Source: JAVWGW01 sp036655915 (GTDB lineage: Bacteria > Actinomycetota > Coriobacteriia > Coriobacteriales > Eggerthellaceae). From it: a stretch of DNA of 25,267 nt. Of this stretch, positions 6,849 through 16,258 are shown piece by piece. The notes beneath the pieces were generated by a model. That model did no database searches and was not told the DNA's origin. It worked only from the letters and a program-made list of their open reading frames with translations. Every line of letters starts with the position of its first letter. Position 1 is the stretch's first letter. Location: positions 1-25,267 of the forward strand of contig JAVVPE010000025.1 in the NCBI GenBank assembly GCA_036655915.1, given 5' to 3'. A program made the translations under genes and the position numbers.

Positions 6849-8126
6849 ATGGCGGATAAAAACAGCACGGCTGCGTGCACGCTTGAAGTGGTACAAGGCG
6901 GGGGCGTTACCACTGCGCTTGGTTTCACGGCGGCCGGTATGCATGCGGGTCTGCGGCGCGACCCCACCCGCTTTGATCTTGCCCTGGTGTGTGCCGATCA
7001 GCTGTGCACCTGCGCGGCCACGTTTACCACCAATGTGTTTTGCGCGGCCCCGGTGCTGGTGTCGCGCGAACACCTCAATGATACCGGCGAAGGCGTGGCG
7101 CGTGCCGTCATCATCAATTCGGGCAACGCAAATGCGGCAACGGGCACGCAGGGCTTAAGCGCCGCGCGCGCGGTGTGCAGCTACACCGCCGATGCCCTGG
7201 GCTGTGCTGCCGAAGATGTGCTGGTGGCTTCAACAGGGGTTATAGGCGTGCATTTGCCCTTGGAACCCTTTGCCGCAGCCGCCGCCCCGCTGGCGCGCGC
7301 CGCATCCCGCGCGGGTGGCGACGCGGCGGCACACGCCATCATGACCACCGACACCTTCCCCAAACAATGCGCCTTAAGCTATATAAGCCGCGACCCCGCC
7401 TGCGCCGGTATGCGGGTAAGCGTGGGTGGCATGGTGAAGGGCTCGGGCATGATTATGCCCAATATGGCCACCATGATTGCCGTTATCACCACCGATGCCC
7501 CCCTGGCGCAAGCGCAGGCTCACGCAGCTTTGCGCGCGGCGGTGGGCGCAAGCTTCAACAAGGTAACGGTCGATTCCGATACTTCCACAAACGACACCTG
7601 CATCCTTATGGCCAGCGGCGAAGCGCCCGGCGCCCCTGCGGGCTGGGTCATCGAAGAAGGCAGCCCTGCCGCCGCCGAATTTGCCGCTGCCCTCAATGAA
7701 GTGTGCACCGCGTTGGCGCGCCAGATAGCGACCGATGGGGAAGGGGCAACCCGCCTGATCACAGTCAGCGTTGCCGGTGCCCAAAACGACGCCGATGCCG
7801 ATGCGGCCGCGCGTGCCGTGGCAAATTCCCCCCTGGTAAAAACGGCCATTTTCGGCCACGATGCCAACTGGGGGCGTATCGCCGCCGCGCTGGGCAAATC
7901 GGGCGCCGCGTTTTCCCAGCACAATGTGGATATCGACATTATGGGGATTGCCGTGTGTCGGGGCGGCCTTACCGTTGCCTTCGATGAAGAAGAAGCGCTG
8001 CGACGCTTTGAAAACCCTGAAATTACCCTTGCCATCAATCTGGGCCAAGGCAGCGCGCACACCACGGTGTGGACCTGCGATTTTTCCCACGAATACATTT
8101 CGATCAACGGAGATTACCGATCATGA
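6849..8126 (+). CDS. argJ: Glutamate N-acetyltransferase / ornithine acetyltransferase
   Basis: ArgJ moves the acetyl group from N-acetylornithine to glutamate, so the acetyl group is recycled; some versions also use acetyl-CoA. Seen: 425 residues, normal length. The self-cleavage site is in KGSGMIMPNMATM: Thr208 becomes the nucleophile at the new N-terminus of the beta chain. NSGNANAATG is the alpha-chain oxyanion region, and FGHDANWGRI lies in the beta chain. An AAGGGGGG ribosome site precedes the ATG. The stop overlaps the argB start (ATGA), which points to translational coupling. Whether the enzyme is mono- or bifunctional cannot be read from sequence; no separate argA is in the window. 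Confidence 0.97.
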   Translation: MADKNSTAACTLEVVQGGGVTTALGFTAAGMHAGLRRDPTRFDLALVCADQLCTCAATFTTNVFCAAPVLVSREHLNDTGEGVARAVIINSGNANAATGTQGLSAARAVCSYTADALGCAAEDVLVASTGVIGVHLPLEPFAAAAAPLARAASRAGGDAAAHAIMTTDTFPKQCALSYISRDPACAGMRVSVGGMVKGSGMIMPNMATMIAVITTDAPLAQAQAHAALRAAVGASFNKVTVDSDTSTNDTCILMASGEAPGAPAGWVIEEGSPAAAEFAAALNEVCTALARQIATDGEGATRLITVSVAGAQNDADADAAARAVANSPLVKTAIFGHDANWGRIAAALGKSGAAFSQHNVDIDIMGIAVCRGGLTVAFDEEEALRRFENPEITLAINLGQGSAHTTVWTCDFSHEYISINGDYRS

Positions 8127-9130
8127 AATACGCAAAAGACACCCGCAACGAACCAGCTTTCAGCGAAACCGCCGACGTATTGATGGAAGCGCTGCCGTGG
8201 ATTAAAAACATCACCGGCAAAACGGTCGTCATCAAATACGGCGGGTCGGCCATGGTCGACGAACAGCTGCGCGCCGATGTCATGAGCGACATTGTGCTGC
8301 TGAAAATCATCGGCGTGAACCCCGTCATCATTCACGGCGGCGGTGCGGCCATCACGGCGGCCATGGAAAAAGCCGATTTCCCCGTGGAATTCAAAAATGG
8401 ACAGCGCGTCACCACCGAAGAAGCCATGGATGTGGTGAAAATGGTGCTGGTGGGCAAGGTAAACCAAGAATTGGTGGCCGCCATGAACGCCCACGGCAAC
8501 CTGGCCGTGGGCGTGAACGGGGCGGATGCAGGCACCATCATCGCCGAGCAACTTTCGCCCGAACTGGGCCGCGTCGGCCGCGTCACCGAAATAAACGCCA
8601 CCTATATAAACGACCTGATCAAGGATGATTATGTGCCGCTGGTGGCTTCGGTGGGCAAAGAAGACGGCGGCGGATCGCTCAACGTCAACGCCGATCTGGT
8701 GGCGGGCGAAGTGGCGGCGGCCATAGGCGCGCACAAGATCATCTTTCTTACCGATGTCGACGGCCTCTACGAAAACTTTGAAAACAAAGATTCCCTCATT
8801 TCTAACATGACCCTGTTTGAAACGCAGTACCTGGTAGAAAACAAACTGGTGTCTTCGGGCATGATCCCCAAGCTTACGGCCTGCATCAATGCGCTGAACG
8901 CCGGCGTATTTCGCGCGCACATCATCAACGGCACCACCCCCCACGCGCTGCTGCTAGAACTGCTCACTTCAACGGGCGTGGGCACCACCATGCATTCGAC
9001 GGAAGAATCCTGCACCTTCGATGCACACCCGCTGGGAAACCTTGCTACAAAGCTGGTGGAAAACCGTGATGTTGCCGGTGAATTGTTCGCCTATGTGACC
9101 GAAGCCGGCCGCCGCCGCGCGAAACGCTAG
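8123..9130 (+). CDS. argB: Acetylglutamate kinase
   Basis: ArgB phosphorylates N-acetylglutamate, usually the feedback-controlled step of the pathway. Seen: 335 residues. KTVVIKYGGSAM is the phosphate-binding Lys-Gly-Gly loop; IHGGGAAI is the second glycine loop; FLTDVDGLYEN and KLTACINAL are in the nucleotide-binding C-lobe. The ATG at 8123 is chosen because it overlaps the argJ stop and has GGAG upstream; a longer frame would run into argJ. After the normal family end (GVGTTM) about 45 extra residues follow, ending in a basic AGRRRAKR tail. The N-terminal helix before the KYGG loop resembles that of arginine-sensitive kinases, so feedback inhibition is likely (inference). Confidence 0.96.
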   Translation: MKYAKDTRNEPAFSETADVLMEALPWIKNITGKTVVIKYGGSAMVDEQLRADVMSDIVLLKIIGVNPVIIHGGGAAITAAMEKADFPVEFKNGQRVTTEEAMDVVKMVLVGKVNQELVAAMNAHGNLAVGVNGADAGTIIAEQLSPELGRVGRVTEINATYINDLIKDDYVPLVASVGKEDGGGSLNVNADLVAGEVAAAIGAHKIIFLTDVDGLYENFENKDSLISNMTLFETQYLVENKLVSSGMIPKLTACINALNAGVFRAHIINGTTPHALLLELLTSTGVGTTMHSTEESCTFDAHPLGNLATKLVENRDVAGELFAYVTEAGRRRAKR

Positions 9131-9191
9131 AGCAAGCTTTACCTGTACTGCCGCGCACAAATGTATTGTGAAGAAAGAAGAGGTTTTTACC

Positions 9192-10403
9192 ATGTCCTAC
9201 GAAAACGAAGCACGCCTTGAAGACGCATACCTTATGCCCACCTACGCGCGCAAGGCCGTTGAACTGGTAAGCGGGCAGGGTATGCGCGTAAGCGATAGTG
9301 CCGGCTGCAGCTACCTCGATTTCATTGCGGGCGTGGGTGCCGATAGCCTGGGTCACTGCCATCCGGCAGTTGTGGCGGCCCTCAATGCGCAGGCGCAGCG
9401 GCTTATCCACGTAAGCAACTATTACTATATTGAAGGCCGCGGCGAACTGGCGCACACGGTTTCAAACTTGCTGAACGCCTGCGTGCCCTTGGCGCAGCGC
9501 AGCCCCTGGCGCAGTTTCTTTTCCAATTCGGGTGCCGAATCCAACGAATGCGCCATCAAGCTGGCGCGCCTGTATTCCAAGCGCTTTAGTCATGGCGGGC
9601 TCAACATTATCACGCTTGACCACAGCTTTCACGGCCGCACGCTGGCCACGCTGGCCGCCACGGCACAGCCCGCAAAGCAGGAATCTTTCAAGCCGCTTCC
9701 GCAAGGTTTTTTGCATACGCCCCTAAACGACATCCCTGCGCTTGAAGCGCTGTTTGCGGCGCACCCCCAGGGCATTTGCGCCATCATGCTTGAAGTTATC
9801 CAGGGCGAATCCGGCGTGCACCCCGCCACGGCGGAATTTTTGCAGGCCGCCAGCCGCTTGGCGCACGAAAACGGCGCACTGCTTATCTGCGATGAAGTGC
9901 AAACGGGCATCTATCGCTGCGGCACGCATCCCTTTGCGTTCCAACATTTTTCTTGCACGCCCGATATTGTGACCATCGCCAAAGGCATCGCTTCGGGCTT
10001 TCCCACCGGGCTGTGCGCCGCGCGCTCGGAAGTGGCCGCAGCTTTTGCGCCGGGCGATCACGGATCCACCTTCGGCGGCAGCCCCCTGGCTATTGCTGCT
10101 GCGCGCGCCACGCTGGCAACGATTGCGGAAGAGGGCTTGCCTGCCCAGGTCAGCGAAGTGGGCGCCTATTTCCGCGAGCAGCTGGCCACGCTTGAAGGCG
10201 TTACCCAGGTGCGCGGTCGCGGCCTTATGTGCGCCTGCGATTTGGCCGCCGGCATCGACGCTTTTCAGGTGGTTGCCCGTGGGCTGGAAAACGGCTTGCT
10301 GCTTAACGCCACTGGCGCCTCCACGCTGCGTTTTTTGCCGCCGCTGGTGTGCACGCGCAGCGAAATTGATGAACTCTTAGCGAAGCTTGAGCACCTTTTT
10401 TAA
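9192..10403 (+). CDS. argD: Acetylornithine aminotransferase
   Basis: ArgD is a PLP enzyme that converts N-acetylglutamate semialdehyde to N-acetylornithine with glutamate as donor. Seen: 403 residues, class III aminotransferase. FSNSGAESNECAIKLAR is the phosphate-binding part; HGRTLATLAAT follows; LICDEVQTGIYR carries the Asp that holds the PLP ring nitrogen; TIAKGIASGFPTG carries the PLP Lys, residue 264; GSTFGGSPLA closes the site. The ATG at 9192 follows an AAGAAGAGG site; an in-frame GTG at 9168 is less likely. In most actinobacteria argF comes next; here the next gene is argR after 139 bp. Confidence 0.95.
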   Translation: MSYENEARLEDAYLMPTYARKAVELVSGQGMRVSDSAGCSYLDFIAGVGADSLGHCHPAVVAALNAQAQRLIHVSNYYYIEGRGELAHTVSNLLNACVPLAQRSPWRSFFSNSGAESNECAIKLARLYSKRFSHGGLNIITLDHSFHGRTLATLAATAQPAKQESFKPLPQGFLHTPLNDIPALEALFAAHPQGICAIMLEVIQGESGVHPATAEFLQAASRLAHENGALLICDEVQTGIYRCGTHPFAFQHFSCTPDIVTIAKGIASGFPTGLCAARSEVAAAFAPGDHGSTFGGSPLAIAAARATLATIAEEGLPAQVSEVGAYFREQLATLEGVTQVRGRGLMCACDLAAGIDAFQVVARGLENGLLLNATGASTLRFLPPLVCTRSEIDELLAKLEHLF

Positions 10404-10453
10404 GAATCTGGCTTGCTCTGGCGCAAACATGCGTTACTATGTTCTGCATATTG

Positions 10454-10486
10454 TTAGCGCTTTCTTGCGAGTATTCGTATAGAATA
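10454..10486 (+). promoter_or_regulatory. Possible argR promoter with overlapping palindrome
   Basis: A -35-like TTAGCG (10454-10459) and a -10-like TATAGA (10478-10483) are 18 bp apart. The -10 lies inside an inverted repeat, TATTC (10472-10476) and GAATA (10482-10486) around GTATA. An operator over the -10 would fit autoregulation by ArgR. The -35 is weak and the arms are short. Confidence 0.35.
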
Positions 10487-10542
10487 GTAAAAGTTTCCGT
10501 CATTATCGGATACAACAAAAAAGGTAGCAACCAGGAATTCGC

Positions 10543-10971
10543 ATGAGAAAAAGGGTACAGAGACACGATATTATTCGCGACATCATTCGCGAAAACAATA
10601 TCCGCACTCAGCGTGAACTCGCCGACAAGCTTCAAGCTGCCGGTCATGACTGCACGCAGGCCACAATTTCTCGCGATATAACCGATATGGGCTTGGTAAA
10701 ATCCCGCGAGGGTTACTACGAACTTCCCGAAGACATGCGCTTGCAGCGTATGGTCGCCGAACTGGTTGAAGAAATCTATCTTGCTGGCAATATGGTTGTC
10801 GTAAAAACCTTTTCCGGCGGCGCCCCTGGCGTTGCAGGTGCCATAGACAAGGCGGGCCTTGTCGGCTCGCTGGGCACGGTTGCGGGCGACAACACCATTA
10901 TGATTGCAGCAAAAACCCCCGAGGACGCCATGACCATCGAAGCGGCCCTCAACAATTTGCGACGACGATAG
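10543..10971 (+). CDS. argR: Arginine repressor
   Basis: ArgR is a hexameric DNA-binding protein that represses arginine synthesis when arginine is bound. Seen: 142 residues. A winged helix-turn-helix fills about residues 1-70, with the typical TQATISRDITDMGLVK recognition part. The C-terminal oligomerisation and arginine-binding domain has FSGGAPGVAGAID and GTVAGDNTI (residues 111-119). The second Asp of the common GDD pair is Asn117 here. It lies between argD and argG, as in other actinobacteria. A possible promoter with palindrome lies upstream, so it can be transcribed on its own. Confidence 0.95.
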   Translation: MRKRVQRHDIIRDIIRENNIRTQRELADKLQAAGHDCTQATISRDITDMGLVKSREGYYELPEDMRLQRMVAELVEEIYLAGNMVVVKTFSGGAPGVAGAIDKAGLVGSLGTVAGDNTIMIAAKTPEDAMTIEAALNNLRRR

Positions 10972-11153
10972 TCGTATTCTTCCTGGCGCGCACAAGCGCC
11001 CACCTCACCCCTGCACTACCCCGCAAGAAAATCCAGCCTCTGTAAGCTGCCTTTCCGCCTATGTTGTGGGAAAGCAAAGATGCACCGTATGCCGCACCGC
11101 GTGATAGCTAAGGAAACCCCTTAACACAGCGCCCGTGTGTCTTGCGTACACCT

Positions 11154-11182
11154 TTGTTCCGGCGCGCAAAGTGCTGTTATAA
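11154..11182 (+). promoter_or_regulatory. Sigma-70-type promoter for argGH
   Basis: -35 TTGTTC (11154-11159), 17-bp spacer, -10 TTATAA (11177-11182), located 27 bp before the argG ATG; a GAAAGGAA ribosome site lies between. It fits the gap of 238 bp between argR and argG, so argG and argH probably form their own transcript. Confidence 0.6.
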
Positions 11183-11209
11183 CTTTACATTTTATCGAAA
11201 GGAACACCC

Positions 11210-12553
11210 ATGAAATCGCACGTTGAAAGCACTCACGCAAGCACCGCCCAAGCAGCCGCCCCCGCCGCCCCGGCACCCGCCGCTGAAAAAGAAAAGGTCG
11301 TGTTAGCCTATTCGGGAGGCCTTGATACCTCGTGTTGCATCAAGTGGATGCAAGTTGAATTGAACCTTGACGTCATAGCCGTGGTGGGCGATGTGGGCCA
11401 AGAACACGACGGCCTTGAAGCCGTGCGGCAAAAAGCGCTCAAAACGGGCGCCCTGGATTGCGTGGTTGTGGATATGCGCACCACCTTCGCCGATGAATAC
11501 TTAAGCAAAGCGCTTGCGGCCAACGCCATGTACGAAAATAAATATCCTCTGGTTTCGGCGCTTTCGCGGCCGCTCATTTCTAAGCATCTTGTTGATGCGG
11601 CGCACAAATACGGTGCAAAATACATCGCGCATGGCTGCACGGGCAAGGGCAACGACCAGGTGCGTTTTGAGTCAAGCATCCAAATGCTCGATCCCGATTT
11701 AGAAATCATCGCCCCCGTGCGCGATTGGGAGCTCAAAACCCGGTCCGAAGAAGTCGATTGGGCCTGCGCACACGGCATCGAAGTGGCGGCCACCAAAGAT
11801 AACCCCTATTCCATCGACGATAATCTGTGGGGGCGCGCCATCGAATGCGGCGTGCTCGAAAACCCCTGGGAAGAATCCCCCGAAGATATCTACACCATGA
11901 CAACTTCCCCGCAAGCGGCCCCTGATGTGCCCGAATACGTCGAACTGGAATTTGCGCGGGGCATCCCTTATTCCGTCAACGGCGCGCAAAAAAGCTTTCT
12001 GGGGGTTATTCTGGAAATGAACACGATTGCTGGGCGCAACGGATTTGGGCGCATCGACATGATCGAAAACCGGCTTGTGGGCGTGAAAAGCCGCGAGTGC
12101 TACGAATGCCCTGCGGGCCTGGCGCTGATCATGGCGCACAAGGCGCTTGAAGATATGGTGCTTGAACGCGAAGTGCTGCACTACAAGCTTTCCATCGAAC
12201 AATCGTGGGCAAACGCGGTGTATAACGGCCAGTGGTTTTCGCCGCTCAAAGAAGCTCTCGACGCCTTTTGTGCTTCCACGCAACGCTGCCTTGCGGGTAC
12301 TATTCGCTTGAAGTTCTACAAGGGGTCGTGCACTGTCGTGGGGCGCAAAAGTGCCTATTCGCTCTACGATTTTACGCTGGCCACCTACGATGCCGAAGAC
12401 CAGTTTGATCACAGTGCGGCAAAGGGCTTCATCCAGATACAAACCCTGTCCACCAAAGTGTGGGCGACCAATCGCAGGCGTGAAGGTGCGCCCGCAGAAT
12501 TATTCGACGCGCAGAAGGCCAAAGGCCCTCTGACCAAAGGGAAATACGAATAG
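11210..12553 (+). CDS. argG: Argininosuccinate synthase
   Basis: ArgG joins citrulline and aspartate with ATP to argininosuccinate, the seventh step of arginine synthesis. Seen: 447 residues against about 400 in many bacteria. The PP-loop of the N-type ATP pyrophosphatase family is YSGGLDTS at residues 34-41. HGCTGKGNDQVRFE and DNLWGRAIECG are standard substrate-binding segments, and RNGFGRIDMIENRLVGVKSR is very conserved. The first ~30 residues are an Ala/Pro-rich extension (APAAPAPA) not needed in the family. GAAAGGAAC precedes the ATG. It is followed by argH after 9 bp. Confidence 0.97.
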   Translation: MKSHVESTHASTAQAAAPAAPAPAAEKEKVVLAYSGGLDTSCCIKWMQVELNLDVIAVVGDVGQEHDGLEAVRQKALKTGALDCVVVDMRTTFADEYLSKALAANAMYENKYPLVSALSRPLISKHLVDAAHKYGAKYIAHGCTGKGNDQVRFESSIQMLDPDLEIIAPVRDWELKTRSEEVDWACAHGIEVAATKDNPYSIDDNLWGRAIECGVLENPWEESPEDIYTMTTSPQAAPDVPEYVELEFARGIPYSVNGAQKSFLGVILEMNTIAGRNGFGRIDMIENRLVGVKSRECYECPAGLALIMAHKALEDMVLEREVLHYKLSIEQSWANAVYNGQWFSPLKEALDAFCASTQRCLAGTIRLKFYKGSCTVVGRKSAYSLYDFTLATYDAEDQFDHSAAKGFIQIQTLSTKVWATNRRREGAPAELFDAQKAKGPLTKGKYE

Positions 12554-12562
12554 GGGATAGTC

Positions 12563-13951
12563 ATGGCATTGTGGTCAGGTAGATTTGAACAAAGTGTGGC
12601 GCAGTCCACGCAAAACTTCGGGGCATCGTTGCCCGTCGATAAAGCGCTCTACAAACAAGACATCGCCGGTTCCTGCGCCCACGCGCAGATGCTGGCAGCC
12701 CAGGGCATTATCACCGCGGCCGACGCGCAAAGCATCGTGTGCGGCTTGAAAAAAATTGAGGCCGCCATCGAAGCGGGCAGCTTTGTGTTTGATATAAACG
12801 ATGAAGATATTCACATGGCGGTGGAAAAAGCTCTCATTGCCGATATCGGGCAAGCCGGTGCACGTCTGCATACCGGCCGCAGCAGAAACGACCAGGTGGC
12901 AACGGATACTCGCCTGTATGCCAAGCACTTGTGCGCCGATTTGATGGCAGCCAATGTTGGGCTGCGCCGCGCTCTTGTTGCCCAGGCGCAGGCCCAAAGC
13001 GACACCATCATGCCGGGCTATACCCATATGCAGCACGCACAACCCGTGCTGTTTTCCCACCACATGCTGGCCTATTTTTGGATGCTCACCCGCGATTTCG
13101 CCCGTTTGAAGCAGGCCTTGCGTGCCGCCGATGTGAACCCTTTGGGATCGGCGGCGCTGGCGGGCACCACCTTCCCGCTTGACCGTGCGCATACCACCGC
13201 AGCGCTCGGCTTTGCTTCGGCGTCGCTCAATTCACTCGACGCCGTGTCCGATCGCGATTTTTTGCTCGACCTCAATTACGCCTGCAGCACTTCGATGATG
13301 CATCTTTCGCGTCTGTGCGAAGAACTGATCTTGTGGTCCAGCGCCGAATTCGGCTTCATCACCCTTGCCGATGAGTATTCCACCGGTTCATCGATCATGC
13401 CCCAGAAGAAAAATCCCGATTTCGCCGAACTGATTCGGGGCAAAACCGGCCGCGTCGTGGGCGATTTGGTGGCCCTGCTCGTAACTATGAAGGGCCTGCC
13501 TTTGGCCTACAACAAAGATATGCAGGAAGATAAAGAAGCTGCCATCGACGCCGCCACCACGCTGGGCAACTGTTTAAGCTGCATGGAAGGCATGATAGCC
13601 ACCCTGCAGGTGCACCCCGCCTCCATGCTGGCGCAGGCCAAAAAAGGCTTCCTTGCTGCCACTGATGTGGCCGATTACCTGGCAAAACGTGGCCTGCCCT
13701 TCCGTGATGCCCATGCCGTGGTGGGCCACCTGGTGCTCACCTGCGAAAAGCGCGGCTGCGATTTGGAAGATTTAACCCTGGCAGATTTCAAGGCCGCCAG
13801 CCCGCTTTTTGAAGCGGACATCACCCGCGAACTCGATTTGGAAAGCATCGTGGCCGCGCGCACCACCCCCGGTGGCACCGCCCCTGCCGCCGTGCAAGAC
13901 CAGATGCGCCAGGCGCAGGCAAGCCTTGAAAAAGATGCCGCGCAACTTTGA
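12563..13951 (+). CDS. argH: Argininosuccinate lyase
   Basis: ArgH splits argininosuccinate into arginine and fumarate, the last step of the pathway. Seen: 462 residues, the usual length, fumarase/aspartase fold. HTGRSRNDQVATD is conserved region 1; GYTHMQHAQPV holds the catalytic His in region 2; GSSIMPQKKNPD (from Gly275) is the family signature with the catalytic Ser loop. The gap to argG is only 9 bp, so both are surely co-transcribed. No terminator is obvious behind it. Confidence 0.97.
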   Translation: MALWSGRFEQSVAQSTQNFGASLPVDKALYKQDIAGSCAHAQMLAAQGIITAADAQSIVCGLKKIEAAIEAGSFVFDINDEDIHMAVEKALIADIGQAGARLHTGRSRNDQVATDTRLYAKHLCADLMAANVGLRRALVAQAQAQSDTIMPGYTHMQHAQPVLFSHHMLAYFWMLTRDFARLKQALRAADVNPLGSAALAGTTFPLDRAHTTAALGFASASLNSLDAVSDRDFLLDLNYACSTSMMHLSRLCEELILWSSAEFGFITLADEYSTGSSIMPQKKNPDFAELIRGKTGRVVGDLVALLVTMKGLPLAYNKDMQEDKEAAIDAATTLGNCLSCMEGMIATLQVHPASMLAQAKKGFLAATDVADYLAKRGLPFRDAHAVVGHLVLTCEKRGCDLEDLTLADFKAASPLFEADITRELDLESIVAARTTPGGTAPAAVQDQMRQAQASLEKDAAQL

Positions 13952-14053
13952 GTTTTACGCGCTCCACCCAACGGCTTTCCAACAAACTTGTGTACTTTCA
14001 GCTTGGCTTCCCCGCGCAATGCTAAAATGAGCGAAGTTTTTGGGAGGTAGTAT

Positions 14054-16237
14054 ATGGCATCACGTGCATCAAAAAATAGAGCGGGCAAAAAGACGAAGCA
14101 GCCTTTCATTGGTCTGCTCGTCTTTTTCGCCATCGTCATAAGCGTCGTCGCCACCGGCGGCATAGCTGCGTATGCCCTGGGCACATCGTGGCTGCAAGAT
14201 CTGCCCGACTACGAAGATTCCGCCGCGTTTAACACGGCCGAAAAAACGCGGGTATATGCGGGCGACGATACCACGCTGCTGGCGGAATTCTACCTGGAAA
14301 ACCGCGAGCCTGTCACCGCAGCTGAAATCAGCCCCTTCGTATTCAAGGGCACCGTCGCCACCGAAGATGAACGCTTCTACGATCACGGCGGCATCGACAT
14401 GAAGGGCATTGCCCGTGCGGTTGTGGCCAACCTGACCGGTTCATCCGAAGGCGCTTCCACCATCACGCAGCAGTTTGTGCGCAACACGGTGCTTTCCGAT
14501 GAAATGAACGACATCACCTTCAAGCGTAAAGTGCGCGAAATGTATATCGCCGTCAAGCTTGAAGAAAAATATACCAAAGATGAAATACTGCTCATGTATC
14601 TCAACACTATCAATTACGGTTCGGGCGCCTATGGTATCCAGGCGGCTTCGCAGCAGTATTTTTCCAAAAATGCGCTCGACCTTACCCTTGTCGAAGCGGC
14701 CACGCTGGTGGGCATTCCTCAATCGCCCAACGCGCTTAACCCCATCGATAACCCGCAGGCCTGCCTCGAACGCCGCAATGTGGTGTTAAACCGCATGTTA
14801 AGCAACAACTACATCACGCAGGCCGATTACGATGCGGCCATAGCGCAGGAAATAGTGCTGAACGTCAAGCCGCAAGATCAGGGCGAAGGCATGTACCTTT
14901 ACCCCTATTTCACCAGCTACGTGCGCCAGTTGCTGCTGGAAAAATACTCCGATGCCGAAGTGTTTAAGGGCGGCATGACCGTGTATACCACCATCGACCC
15001 CGCCACCCAAGACGCTGCCGAACGTGCAGCGGCCAACAAGCGCGCCGAAATCGCTGATGATTTGGAAGTCGCCTTAACGGCGGTCGATCCCGCAACGGGC
15101 TACATCAAGGCGCTCGTGGGCGGCAGCGATTATTATGCGAACAAATTCAACCTGGCCACGCAGGGTATGCGCCAGCCGGGCTCCTCGTTCAAAACGTTTA
15201 CGCTGGCCTCCGCCATAGAAAACGGCATTGCGCCCACCACGTCGCTCGATTGTTCTTCCCCGGTCAAAATCGGCAGCTGGGAAGTGGAAAACTACAACGG
15301 CGCACAGTATGGCACACGTCCTTTGTCCAGCGCCTTTGCCGTTTCGTCCAACACCGGTTTCGCGCGGCTCGTCACCTATTTGGGCCCTGAAAAAGTGGCC
15401 GACATCGCCCATCGCATGGGAATTAAAAGCGATTTGAACGCGGTGCCCTCCATCACGCTGGGCGGCGAAGCGGTAACAGTGAAGGAAATGGCGGGCGCCT
15501 ATGCCACCATTGCCAGCGAAGGCACGCAACGCGATGCGGTGGCCATTCGCAAAATCATCGACCGAAAAGGTGCTGTTCTTGAACAGGCCAATACAACGGG
15601 CACGAAGGCAATTTCTCCCGAAGTGGCCTGTGCAACCAGGAAAGTTATGGAAGGCGTGGTTACGGGCGGCACCGGCACAGCTGCGCGTTTGGCAAACGGC
15701 CAACCCGTTGCGGGCAAAACGGGTACGTCTGAAAACTGGCGCGATAGTTGGTTTTGCGGTGTGACGCCGCAGATGTCCGTTGCCATCTGGGTCGGTGCGG
15801 TCCAAGAACGTCAAATGCCCGAAAGCGTTACCGCCACCAGCGTATTTAGCGATTTCATGAATCAGGTGCTTGAAGGCCAGCCCGTAAAGCAGTTCCCCAC
15901 GGCCAAAGATCCTGCCTATAAACCTGTCTACGATGCAAGCCTGCATATTGGAGCCGGTTCAGGTTCGGGTTCGTCGGATTCTTCCGGCAGTGGCGACTCG
16001 GGTACGGCACAGCCGGCCCCTGAAGCCAAGCCCGAAACGCCGGCAACGCCCGCGCCTACACCCACGCCCACCCCCGATCCAACCCCTAAGCCCGACCCCG
16101 AACCTACGCCCACACCCGATCCTAAGCCCGACCCAGGTCCCGATCCGGGCGGCGGCGGAAGCGCCACTACGGCATCTGCGGCGTTTATGGTATCTTCTTC
16201 CTATGGCATTGCCCGTTTTCAAGGGTATGTGAGCTAA
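14054..16237 (+). CDS. Class A penicillin-binding protein (PBP1A family), Pro-rich tail
   Basis: This bifunctional peptidoglycan synthase polymerises glycan strands and cross-links peptides outside the membrane. Seen: 727 residues. A basic cytoplasmic start is followed by one membrane helix (about 18-42). The GT51 transglycosylase has ATEDERFYDHGG with catalytic Glu104 and STITQQFVRN. The transpeptidase has SSFK with nucleophile Ser377 and Lys380, SSN at 431-433, and KTGTS from Lys555. The last ~80 residues are a Ser/Gly stretch, then repeated Pro-Thr-Pro-Asp units and a Gly-rich end, probably a wall-spanning linker. GGGAGG precedes the ATG, with TAAAAT as possible -10 at 14023-14028. A paralogue lies in convergent orientation at 16880-19060. 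Confidence 0.96.
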   Translation: MASRASKNRAGKKTKQPFIGLLVFFAIVISVVATGGIAAYALGTSWLQDLPDYEDSAAFNTAEKTRVYAGDDTTLLAEFYLENREPVTAAEISPFVFKGTVATEDERFYDHGGIDMKGIARAVVANLTGSSEGASTITQQFVRNTVLSDEMNDITFKRKVREMYIAVKLEEKYTKDEILLMYLNTINYGSGAYGIQAASQQYFSKNALDLTLVEAATLVGIPQSPNALNPIDNPQACLERRNVVLNRMLSNNYITQADYDAAIAQEIVLNVKPQDQGEGMYLYPYFTSYVRQLLLEKYSDAEVFKGGMTVYTTIDPATQDAAERAAANKRAEIADDLEVALTAVDPATGYIKALVGGSDYYANKFNLATQGMRQPGSSFKTFTLASAIENGIAPTTSLDCSSPVKIGSWEVENYNGAQYGTRPLSSAFAVSSNTGFARLVTYLGPEKVADIAHRMGIKSDLNAVPSITLGGEAVTVKEMAGAYATIASEGTQRDAVAIRKIIDRKGAVLEQANTTGTKAISPEVACATRKVMEGVVTGGTGTAARLANGQPVAGKTGTSENWRDSWFCGVTPQMSVAIWVGAVQERQMPESVTATSVFSDFMNQVLEGQPVKQFPTAKDPAYKPVYDASLHIGAGSGSGSSDSSGSGDSGTAQPAPEAKPETPATPAPTPTPTPDPTPKPDPEPTPTPDPKPDPGPDPGGGGSATTASAAFMVSSSYGIARFQGYVS

Positions 16238-16258
16238 CACATGAAACGAAAGGCACTT

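Noticed and set aside
15074..15946. 290-residue minus-strand reading frame
   Set aside because: Antisense to the transpeptidase domain of the first PBP, with no domain or start signal.
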